Below are positions 42,754 through 52,376 of a stretch of 64,000 bases of DNA, piece by piece; positions within the stretch are counted from its first letter, which is position 1; every line of letters begins with the position of its first letter. The DNA is from Aphanomyces cochlioides (lineage: Eukaryota; Oomycota; Saprolegniomycetes; Saprolegniales; Verrucalvaceae): contig JAHQRK010000006.1 in NCBI GenBank assembly GCA_019828595.1, forward strand, positions 1,054,001 through 1,118,000, read 5' to 3'. The position numbers and the translations under genes were made by a program. The notes beneath the pieces are model-generated. The model saw only the letters and a list, made by a program, of their open reading frames with translations. It was not told the DNA's origin and made no database searches.

Positions 42754-43076
42754 TCTCTGTCTACTCAATATGAGATCGTATCGTGTTTTGAGTTGCAAAT
42801 TTCGCTGCGTTGTTCAGCCAAAGAGCGCCCACATGGATTGACTTCTCAGGTAAAGTCCAATTCTCGATGCCCTTGTTGAAAGAGGCCTCGCAATGCGGAT
42901 AAAGTTCTTTCATGTGGCTTAGCCCCCTGTAGTCAGGACTAAGTGAAGTGAAACGAAGTTCATCTCATACACTTAAACGTTGTCAGGGTTGTCAATGCTT
43001 GGGAAAGACCAATTTCACTCAAGAAATCTTTGATCTATTACAAAAGGACTCTATTCGGGAGTAATCTTCGGTCACG
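42754..43076. other. no gene seen
   Basis: Downstream of LRR-TM E; nothing recognisable. Confidence 0.5.
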
Positions 43077-43316
43077 TCAAGCACTGGGAGGCTGCGATGG
43101 CACGGTTTCAGCAATCGATTCGCCATGCTCGAGTTGGCTAACCTCGTCTTCGTCGTACTTGGAGCTGCAAATTGTATCGCGGAGGTAAACATCCTGGGTG
43201 GGATTGCAGTTTTGCATAAGGCTAGATGTGACGAACGCAGCGACGACGAAGCCAAGGACGAGCAACACCAGGAACAAATATTTTGTATAGTCTGACATCG
43301 AGTCGAGGGAAGACAT
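43077..43316 (-). CDS. orphan LRR-TM membrane segment and tail
   Basis: ATG 43316 (MSSLDSMSDYTKYLFLVLLV) to a stop at 43077, 79 residues: a short lead, a strong membrane segment (YLFLVLLVLGFVVAAFVTSS) and a tail VYLRDTICSSKYDEDEVSQ, the same juxtamembrane signature as LRR-TM A-E. No repeats, cap or signal-peptide exon were found upstream on this strand. It may be the last exon of a copy that lost its ectodomain, an exon of a gene whose other exons are gone, or a stand-alone small protein that retains the cytoplasmic module. The frame is open through the tail, and the tail motif is conserved. Confidence 0.55.
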   Translation of the reverse strand: MSSLDSMSDYTKYLFLVLLVLGFVVAAFVTSSLMQNCNPTQDVYLRDTICSSKYDEDEVSQLEHGESIAETVPSQPPSA

Positions 43317-43911
43317 GGCGTCTCGTGAAGCGCGAGAAATGGAAAATGACAAACTTGATCAAGCCAAAATTCTTCAATAATCACTGGAGATCTACTCTAG
43401 CAGGCGACCTTGCAGGTCAGGAAGGGCGGACATGAAATATTGCTGGCGAGCTTGTACTCTAGAAGCACTGTACAGCTAACAGACTGTCATACTGTAGTAC
43501 AAATCGCCCCCCAGAAGCTCCCAGACACGACTGAGGTCATAAACATCAACGATATCATTGCGCGACCTGCTCAGGGACGAAAGCGTCAAGTGTATCTTGA
43601 AGGGTCGCCATGACCAGTGGAAAGATCCAAGGACGTGCTTCAAATCTGGTCGCGTTTCTCTCTTGTGAGCCAAAATTCGATTTTACTTGGGAGTCTATCA
43701 GCAAATGTTTGACCAACATGAAACGCAAATGCTGCTAGCCTTCAGCACTTTATCAACACCGAGCAGATCTTCCTGCTCTTTGAAAGACACAAAGTCTTAC
43801 AACTCTGTTGACATTTTTGTTGAGTTGCGTATTGTAAGCTTATCGCGCATCTTAAACATGAGAAAATGAAATTATAAAATGCAAATTCTGTCTCAATGCT
43901 ATGGTGGCTGC
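43317..43911. other. no gene seen
   Basis: Region upstream of the orphan tail on its strand; searched for LRR exons without success. Confidence 0.5.
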
Positions 43912-45182
43912 TCACGCGAAGCGCAGTGTGGCAACAGGGAACGACGACCCACCGGTAGGCTTGCCCCCATCGCGTTGACAAGTCTTGGAGATATACGCTG
44001 TGGCTTGGCGGCGGTAATGCCCTTGGGCTTCTTTGTGCTTGTAGACACATCCAGCAATGATATACACAATGATAAAGAAGCCAAAGACGCCGCCCATCAA
44101 TAGCGCATACTTGGCAGTGTTGGACATGCCGCCTACCCGAGGAAATGAATCAACGAACAATAAACTGGCGTACCAGTCTCTTCAGTGACCTCAATCGAAG
44201 GCATAACAATATCCGGCTTGATAGCAGCTGGTGCAAATTGTCTCGACACGCAAATGTATTCCACCGCTGGGCTCTCGAGCTCATCCTCTGGAGGACTATC
44301 GACGTCCTCCACTGTAGGTACTTGAATGGTAATAGGGTGGTTGAGCCTTTGCACAAATTCGGCATCGCCGTCGCAAGCAGAAATGGTTTTGTTGTAGTCG
44401 CAATCGAAATAGAAAAAAACCGCACAGCGGTCGACAAACGAATACACATCAGGGACCATTTTGATCGTCATGCCAGGATTGTCCAGAAGATCACTACGAG
44501 GGATCAGTGAGACTACAAGGAGGTTGTGGTTGCTTACATTTGACGTATGGAGCAGGTGGTAGAGGATGGAAAATTCATCATGTCAAGCCGCACTGTGTCC
44601 AATTTGTTGCCGCGGTAGATGCTACACCACGCTTACGAGAGCATGGTCGGTGGTATCGACGTACAGTTTTCGCAATCGAGGCAAATAGTAGTCCCAAGAT
44701 GCGAGTGGTAGCCACGATAGACCTCCTTGGTTGTAACTAACATCTCTACAAGCATCACTGATCAACCCATGGAAATCATCGAGGAACATACAGTGTTTCC
44801 ACCGACAGAGGCACGCGAAGCCAAAACAGGCTCAGAGCATTTTGACTTAGGTTCAGAAAGGAAAGGGACGATGGGATTTCAAAATCAAGTTGGCTGATCT
44901 TGTTGTTCGAGAGATTGCTACAACTACCAGTCAGACGTAGCTTATAGTCTAGCGCACTTACACATAAGTGGCATTCGGAGGCAAGGCTTCGACCGTGGAG
45001 ATGTCGAGACCCGAGAAATCAAACGATTGATTCAATGGTTGGTCCAGGAAGACGAAGGTGGTATTGTTGGCATCGCGAAGACAAGGGAAGGAGTAATCTC
45101 TCACTGACGGACAAGCGGTCAGAGTCCACAAGGCGTTGAAGGAAGCCGGTATCAAGAGAAGGAGGAAAGCACGGAGATCCAT
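43912..45182 (-). CDS. LRR-TM protein F (second subfamily)
   Basis: ATG 45182, signal peptide MDLRAFLLLLIPASFNAL, then WTLTACPSVRDYSFPCLRD instead of LTLTQCW. Repeats: LDISTVEALPPNATYV, NLSNNKISQLDFEIPSSLSF, NLSQNALSLFWLRVPLS, DVSYNQGGLSWLPLAS, YRGNKLDTVRLDM. The cap is longer and acidic (FDCDYNKTISACDGDAEFVQ, then VEDVDSPPEDELESPAVEY). A late intron leads to GGMSNTAKYALLMGGVFGFF IIVYIIAG as membrane segment. The tail KHKEAQGHYRRQATAYISKT lacks the R-x-T-x-C-S-S signature. Related to G rather than to A-E. Confidence 0.7.
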
Positions 45183-46290
45183 GACGGCGAGAGAAAATTG
45201 AAAACTGACAGAGTCCTCTTAATAAGTGGAAGGCGGCCTGCCTGTTTGGCCTGGTTTCGGTTGATACTGATCACACCATGACACGCGACCTTCTCAACAA
45301 ATATCGAATGCACATGACGACTCCGATGTGTTTAAATCAATCCGAAGTAGTTGCCACACGAGCAGCGTCTATCAGAGGGGTCGTAATGTACTTTTGACTG
45401 TCGTAAATTGGTTTTCACGTCATGACGTCCATGGAAGCTGCCAGAGTAGTTGGCATCACTGGGAACTCCTTCAGTTGCACGTGAAGTCGTACAGTAATTG
45501 CCAAAGTTGGCCAAGGTTATAAAAACCCAAGAGTACCAGCGACCTGCTCAGTGACGATCACATGACGTGTGTCGCAGTGACGTGGGAAATGATGGATCGA
45601 TGTCGGGTTACGTCCAACCTGAGCATTTTCGAGCAAACTAATCAAGTTCTTCAGCGCAACAACTCTTGAATTTCATGGTTGCTTCGATGACGATAGGGGT
45701 AAATTCCAAGAGCAAACAACTCTCGGCTTTGCTTGGCATTCTTAAAGTCTGATAGCATGTCTCGGGCGTGTTCACCCTTTTAGAGATTTGACAAATTTGG
45801 AATTACACATAAAGCACTACTTTGAGGAGAAATGGACAAGACGACATAAGCAGCAAGACTTACTCAAGACGACCACCACGCAGACATAATCTGCTTGATA
45901 GAATGGAAGTTATACAGGCTGTACATGAGAAACAAGCAAGGCTGCTACGCGCTTCATGAAAACGTTGTATGAAGGGTGAAAGGTGTGGTATCTTTAAAGT
46001 TTGCCAAATTCTGCGTGGTGTGTCCTTTTCAAGACGTCAGAGGTTGCTAAAACCAGGAGCAAGACGGACTTCTCAGCGACCCGCTCGCTGACGACGCGAC
46101 ATGGCATGCAGTGGTCTTGTTGGGATCTATGAAATGAGCTTGAAAGTCCAAAGGCAGCTGGATGCCTCTACGGCTTGGTTTACTAAGCTAGGATGAAGGC
46201 CGCTAGGTTAAACCAGATTGCAAGGCCACCCTCGCTGGATCAAGGGCATTGAAACCACTTTGGCCAAATTTGAATTTCCTCTTTGCCTAC
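45183..46290. other. 1.1 kb without recognisable genes, between divergent F and G
   Basis: Presumably contains both upstream regions. No repeat or open frame of note. Confidence 0.5.
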
Positions 46291-47471
46291 ATGAATCAAC
46301 CTCTCTATTTGCTCCTCATCTTGTTCATGGCAACCTCTCATGCTTTATGGACGTTGACTCTATGTCCTGCCGTCGGTGACACATCAGTGTCGTGCCTTCA
46401 AGATTCAAGCACTGCCGAGACGATCATCCTTGAGCAATCCTTGCAATTCAATCAGTCGTTTGACTTCTCGGGTCTCGGCATTTCATCAGTTCAGTCCCTA
46501 CCACCAAATGCCACCCAAATGTAAGCCCATGGCGCGACGGACCATACCTCACATTGTGTGCTTGTAGAAATCTTTCAAACAACAACATTAGCCAGCTTGA
46601 CTGCCAACTTCCATCTTCCCTTTCTTCTCTGTACGTGAGTCGTGATATCCACGCTTGAAGATCCCATCTTGCAGGAACCTCAGCCGCAATGCTCTCCTCC
46701 CAAATTGGCTTGGCGTCTCTATCCCAGTCACAAAATTGTCATCGACTCGATGCTAAGCCATATTTGACGTTTGATGCTTCTAGAGATGTGAGTTACAACC
46801 GAGGCGGTCTCTCGTGGATGCCCGACACGACTTGGCAACGAAATTTACCCCGTTTGAGATATCTGTGAGTCGTTCGAATCCCATTCTCGCGTTTGATTCA
46901 TGTTGTAGCTTCTTCCGTGGCAACAAGTTGAAAGATCTGTGGCTCAGCCAAGCGAATCTGTTTCGGGATGCGCAATATGTCATTTCGGCAATGTAAACTC
47001 GATCATCCAACTCGACTCTGAGCATATTCGTGGTAGAGATCTAACCGAGAACGCTGACGTGAAGCTCAGGGTGGACATCTACACGTTTTATTTCATCAGC
47101 AGCGGTGTGATGTCGCTATACCTCGATCCAAATTACGACAAGACTCTTCTCGCATGCGATGGCTACAAGGGCGACTTGATGAAAACTTTCGGTCGATCAC
47201 AACTACCCATGGATGAGGAGCTGGGTCGCCCAACATCAGACTTTTTGTGTGTTCGAACCTACACTGAGCCATCTGCCTCTGGTAAGTAAGATTGCTGCTC
47301 GAAGAGTCATTTGCTTGGCTAGAGTCCATCGATGCCACGTACGGCTGGCTAGTCGGTGGCGTCGTTGGTTTTTGTATTGTGGTTTACATCCTTGACGGAT
47401 TCTTCTACAAAATCTACAAGCGCAAACAACGGCGACGATCTCATCTCCAGTGCAATCTGGTGAGACCCTAG
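46291..47471 (+). CDS. LRR-TM protein G (second subfamily)
   Basis: ATG 46291, signal peptide MNQPLYLLLILFMATSHA, then LWTLTLCPAVGDTSVSCLQD, closest to F. Exon 1 ends at 46520 (GTAAGCCC donor). Repeats: LGISSVQSLPPNATQM, NLSNNNISQLDCQLPSSLSS, NLSRNALLPNWLGVSIPV, DVSYNRGGLSWMPDT, FFRGNKLKDLWLSQANLF, then LDPNYDKTLLACDGYKG and an acidic stretch. Membrane segment GWLVGGVVGFCIVVYILDGF, then KIYKRKQRRRSHLQCNLVRP and TAG 47469-47471. In the adjacent frame the same DNA gives a longer polar tail (ISSPVQSGETLVTQVTESEF) to 47520, so a one-base indel may have replaced the original tail. Confidence 0.65.
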
Positions 47472-47995
47472 TGACTCAAGTAACAGAGAGCGAGTTCGAT
47501 GGTGCGTCTATCATGTAGCTGCTACGTCGATAATGCGCCTTCAGAGTTTGAATTTCATTATTTCAGTTTGGCGTTTCATCGACACCCGCCACAATGGGAG
47601 CACTCACGCAATTCGACAAGCAGAATATGGGCTAAAGCTAGAGTTCAAAACATTCCAAGGCAAACTGCGATTCTCGCCAAACGCTAGACGTTTGTGGTGC
47701 TTGAAAGAACCGCAGTTTGATCGACAAGTCGAGCAGTTGTCCACCACGTTGACAAGCCAACTGAATTGCTCTTGTGATCGGCGTGGAATGATGTCGTCGT
47801 CCTTGTACTGCCTTCTGCAGAGAACGTGGTTCTCCGCCTTTGGTCAGTGCTGTCTCCTTAAGTCCCCAAGCGCTTGCAGGATAGAAGTTAGTCCGCCGAG
47901 ACAATCTGCAGTTATCACGTGACTCCTCGCCAACTGATGCAAGAAAGTTTTCGTCAAACGAGCATACTCAACCAATACTGTGATACACTTAGTGT
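47472..47995. other. short region with an unassigned plus-strand frame
   Basis: A 390-bp plus-strand frame (47533-47922; LKLEFKTFQGKLRFSPNARR) reads moderately like protein but has no recognisable motif or upstream partner. Confidence 0.3.
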
Positions 47996-50505
47996 CTATA
48001 ATAACTCGGGCATTTGTGTCACAAAGGCATTGGATTTTGTGATTGCGTCGTCCTTTTGGGAGACTCCAGGTGGCAGACCCAGCCTTGATGTATGGTTGGT
48101 AGAGAGTCGTTTGTCCGCTTCGTTCTACAGCAAACACATTACAACACGCCATGGCCTGCTCTGATACCTGGTTTTTCTTTTTTAGTTTGGACGTGAGCTC
48201 TTCATCTGAAATACCACGCTCGGCTGCATTCTTCCGCTTCTCTGACAGCTACACAATCGTGTCAGTGAGCAACGCCAATTTCAACTTCGCACAAACCTCT
48301 TTCTTGCGCATGATCTCTGCAAAATGCCGATTGCTGCTCATCTTTAAAATATCACGAGACGGCACCAAGGCATCCATAATGCCATCGTTTGCTTCGTCGT
48401 CTGGTGCAGTCGACGATGAATCTGACCGAGCGCTACCTGGATTTGTTGCAGTGCGGATCTATCCTCGCCAATAACAATTAATCGTCAAGATGTAATTCAC
48501 CTGCACGCGAATGTTGTTCTTGTGCATAATTGGGTCGCTGTTCCCAGTGGGCGTCCACGTCGAGTGCTTGGCGTCATCGGCGATGTCGCCCCTTGCATGA
48601 TCGTCAAATCCATCGTCGCCTTCACCGCCAAAGCCATTGAAGCTCCCCACAGAGCCATTCTGTTGCCCAACGAGCTCAATGATTTTGGCGAATTTGATCT
48701 CGGCGATAGACAAAAGCTCATTCACAGAGTCCTTGCCAGTCAGCGAAACTAGAGTCTCATCGTTGAGTTCCAAAATGTCCTAAAACAAGGATCATCATCA
48801 GTCGTCCAACAATTTCAATCATCGTACGTCAAATGGAACAAGTCGCTGCACAAGACTACTGGCGCCTTGTCGGACTGCTGCAAGGACACTGTCGAGACCT
48901 TCATACGAGGCTTTGTTGCTTTTGAGTTGGCCCTTGGCCTGAAGGATTTCGTTCTCGATGGCAGTGTAGACATCACTAAATCAACCGTGACGACGAATAA
49001 CAATGATGAGAGGACAGACCGATTGAGCTCGATGCCGCCAATGCCCGAAGCTTTGAGATCATTGAGCCCTTTGATCGCTGCCTCCTTCGCAGCTTTTGCA
49101 GCCGCAAGTCGTGCCTCAGCCCTTGCCTTCTCCTTCTCGAGGGATCCGTTACTACTGTTCTGAGCTGCAAACTTGTCAACAACATATTGTAGACTGCTAG
49201 CTCCTGTCGCTTGCTTAAGCTGCAGAAAGACTTGGTCGTGATCTGCTGCTCGCTGTGAGATTTCCATGTTGGCGGCACTGAGATCGCTGTTGGCTTTGCG
49301 CTTGTTCTCGATTTCACGGAGGAGTTTCCGCTCTTCGTCAAAGCTTAGATCTCCGCGCAGCTACAAGTCGATCGAGTGGTGCGAAGGCCAATATCGGTTT
49401 GGGTATTACCTCAGCTGCGAGTTCGGACCGCTGTTTGATTCGTTTGAGACGCCATTGCTCCATTCTCTCCGCATTCTTGGCTTTGATCGTGCTCTCCGAA
49501 AGCTCTCTGCCGCGATTCTTGCGCTCAATGGCGATTTGCTGCTGTAAACTATGCAATTTCATGTCAATCCTGACATTCAAGAACGAAGAGGTTTACTCTT
49601 GGAGCATTTGAACGGTGCGGCTCTTGCCGGCTTCAAGCTGCCGCGCTAGAACTCGTACCTCTTCAGCTTCCCGAGCGCTAGCCTCGACCGCCACCGACAT
49701 GGCTTGAATGTGGGAATCGAACTTGACTTGGTTGGATTGAAGTCTTCGTATCATGTGTTCCAGCTGCCGCCGCGAATGCATCTATGTCAAGAGCTTTCAG
49801 TAGACGCTTCCAAGTCTTTGTGTACCTTTTCCTCCATCGAGAGCATGCACTCGTCGATTTCCGCATTCAGGCGTTGGATTTCCTTCGCCCCTGTGGACTC
49901 CTGGTTGTGGATCTTGTCGAGCTCCTCCGTCTCGAGGAGCATTGTCTTGTACTCGTCGACGAGCAGATTGAGTTCTTTTTCTTTTGCGGCGGCGATTTGC
50001 TTGCGTTCGTTGTACTTGCGGGCATTTGTGTGGACGCCGTCTTCAAGGATTGCAATGTCTTTGTTGCCCGCATTCAGATCGGATTCCGGGACGTCGTAGA
50101 CTGGCGGTGGAGCTTCACGCTGAGGCAAGATGATCGGCATATTCACGCGACGAACTGCTTCCGCCAAGTCCTACCATAGCGTGAGTTCATCCAGTGGACA
50201 AGCGTCATGACTGACTTTCTTCTGGAAGATGCGCTTGGACTTTTGCGTAATATCAAACGCGGACAAGTCGAGCGGAAGCAGTCTACATCAAGATGACGGA
50301 ATGCTCCATCAAGCGATATAAACCTGCGCGTTGCACCGTAGCCTTTCTTCTTCGATCGTTCTGCTGCTTTAGATGGCGTCGTGGTTCTCTGTGAAACGTC
50401 ATAAATCGCCACATATGAGGACTGGCGTACCGCAGGCGACTCCTTGGCATCATGTGCTGCGCTTACTTCTGCCAGATTGGTGAAGCCAGGCGACGACGAC
50501 GCCAT
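47996..50505 (-). CDS. ODAD3/CCDC151-like coiled-coil protein (outer dynein arm docking)
   Basis: ATG 50505 (MASSSPGFTNLAEVSAAHDA), many short introns, stop TAG 47996-47998. After a basic N-terminus (TPSKAAERSKKKGYGATRRF) nearly the whole protein is coiled coil: NARKYNERKQIAAAKEKELN, RRQLEHMIRRLQSNQVKFDS HIQAM, then LHSLQQQIAIERKNRGRELS and RMEQWRLKRIKQRSELAAE, then DHDQVFLQLKQATGASSLQY. The end (EIMRKKE, LSEKRKNAAERGISDEEL, a 43-bp intron at about 48.12 kb, then NEADKRLSTNHTSRLGLPPG) is polar. The block order resembles ODAD3, which helps attach outer dynein arms to axonemal microtubules. This would fit the motile zoospores of an oomycete. Other axonemal coiled-coil proteins are possible. Confidence 0.55.
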
Positions 50506-51329
50506 GACGAAAGCCGCGGGGCTTTGGCTCACGGGTTTCGACTGAAACTCCCTGGTCGACTGTTTCAGCCGGTTACAGGGAGTCCAACATCTCGAACTAG
50601 CGGGGAGCAAGGTCTTCCTTCTCTCCAAAGAGCCCCACTCTTTCCAGCCAAGCCAGATAACCTCGATGCGCAGAAGATGGATTGCCTTCGTCATGGCTTG
50701 CACCCAAAGTCATACGATAGCATCTGTTCCAGGGGTCTAACAACATGCTGATCAAGACATGTCAAGTACCGGTAGGTCGCACATCGTTCCGCGCGGTCGA
50801 ATTCGAGTACGAAGACGACCGTCTGGGATGTCAACCTCATCGACAATCTGTTACTCTGGCGCGACTTTGTTGAGTTAGTAGCCAACCGCTGTTGGCTCTC
50901 CCACCTAGATGAGCTTTGTGCATCCTTGGGGGCTACACTGTCGTCGTCGCCCTTGTTGACTAAAAGGGTCTATTAATTCAACTTTTCCGAGTCGGCTTCC
51001 CAGACTCTTTGTCGTCCGTGGTCGCTCTCAAGAGCTGATTTGCTCGAGTGCAGTTTGGACTTGGCGGTCAACTCTCATCTTTGTGGCGTTCTACGAAATC
51101 ATCTCAGTAGTGTATAAGACTCGGGGACTGACGACTCTTCCATCCGGAGCACAAGTCTTCGATGCAATAATTGTGGTGACGTATACACCGCCGAAAGAAA
51201 TCAAGCAGCGCGTCGCTCGCCACAAGAATTTGCCACGGCACACTGTATCGCGTGATGGTACGGTATGGTCGAGAAAACAGATTGCCGTGTTCTTACCGCC
51301 GATCAGCTTACTCACGTCCCCTCCGTAGT
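50506..51329. other. no assignable gene
   Basis: Short frames on both strands (for example a plus frame at 51083-51328 starting from GTG). No motif recognised. Confidence 0.45.
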
Positions 51330-51764
51330 CAGTCCAACTTGGACGAGTAAATTCGTTAACTTGTACACTATCCGGTTAAAATTCGTCCACCTGAACAGTG
51401 AGTCGCTGCACAATCACGAGACTGTATTCCCAACTCCACTTGAGCCTCAGCATAGTACCTTTAACAGGCTTCATCAGGATGGCGGCACGGCCTACCTGCC
51501 GCCATTCCCAATGAGAGGAAATCCCAAGTTTTTTTCTTGTTGGGGGCTCCCTCCTCCGAGTCATCTGCCTTCAGAATATTTTACACTCGACCTCCGCTTC
51601 GCTTCGCTGAGCGCCATTTTCTGGCCAGATGTCTGACGTCGTCCGCGCACTTTAAGGCTTTTGCAGTGAAGTTACATGCATTGATGAAGTATTGCCACGC
51701 TGTTCAGGTTAACGAATTTTAACCGGATAATGTTCAGGTTAACGAAATTTCTCAACTTGGACTG
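51330..51764. mobile_element. MITE with ~75-bp imperfect inverted repeats
   Basis: CAGTCCAACTTGGAC at 51330 through TATCCGGTTAAAATTCG to about 51400 is mirrored by 51698-51764. The repeat itself contains a tandem CAGGTTAACGAATTT-like unit at the right end. No coding capacity beyond short frames. The flanking bases do not show a clear duplication. Confidence 0.65.
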
Positions 51765-52208
51765 ATACTTCTTTTGTCGCAATCCATAGCTCGTCGTGAC
51801 GGCACCACTTCTCGGGAGAAAAAATACCACCGCGAGGCGCTGCATCAGCCATTCTGAATCCATGGAAGTGAGCATTCTTTTCCCCATCTACCTTTAAATA
51901 CCTCGAGAGTCTAGTTCGCGTAGAAGCCTCGTGATCTTCGCTGAGAACGCGCGCGCACTTTGTGAAGGTCGCAAAGACACAACGCATTGACATCGCCATC
52001 GAGAACGCGAGGGAGAAGCGATATATTCCACGTTCTTTGACGATGTTTCGTGACACGCTCGGTGCATTTCCCCATCCGATGTCCCCGCGTGCGTAATGTG
52101 GCGCGGAACAGCCGCAGCCGCAAGCTTTTTTTTCTCAAATGTTAATGGTGGGATGGAACGCGTCCAAAATCTCCACTCGAAAGTTTGAAGTGACCAACGC
52201 TCGTACAT
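51765..52208 (-). other. unassigned minus-strand open segment
   Basis: About 100 codons are open (MAMSMRCVFATFTKCARVLS ... GGIFSPEKWCRHDELW) ending in the MITE at 51764. It may be the remainder of a gene truncated by the MITE. No start or family recognised. Confidence 0.25.
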
Positions 52209-52224
52209 CCACATCTTGTACATT

Positions 52225-52243
52225 GTACATTCATTGAATGTAC
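52225..52243. promoter_or_regulatory. palindrome upstream of the bZIP gene
   Basis: GTACATTCA-T-TGAATGTAC is a perfect 9-bp-arm palindrome 134 bp before the bZIP ATG. It is preceded by TTGTACATT and bracketed by CCACATC (52209) and GATGTGG (52244). Dimeric transcription factors bind such sites; whether this one is a binding site is inference. Confidence 0.4.
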
Positions 52244-52376
52244 GATGTGGTCATTTTGGGCTAGTTACTATGGAAATAGAATGCACAGATCGTACATGAT
52301 GTAAAAGCCACAACATGTCAAACGTTCCGGTTAAATATATGGCACCCACTTCGAGCCATTGACATTTGGTGCCAAG

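Noticed and set aside
47533..47922. plus-strand frame as a new gene
   Set aside because: No motif, no start context and no partner exons; mentioned only in the description of that spacer.
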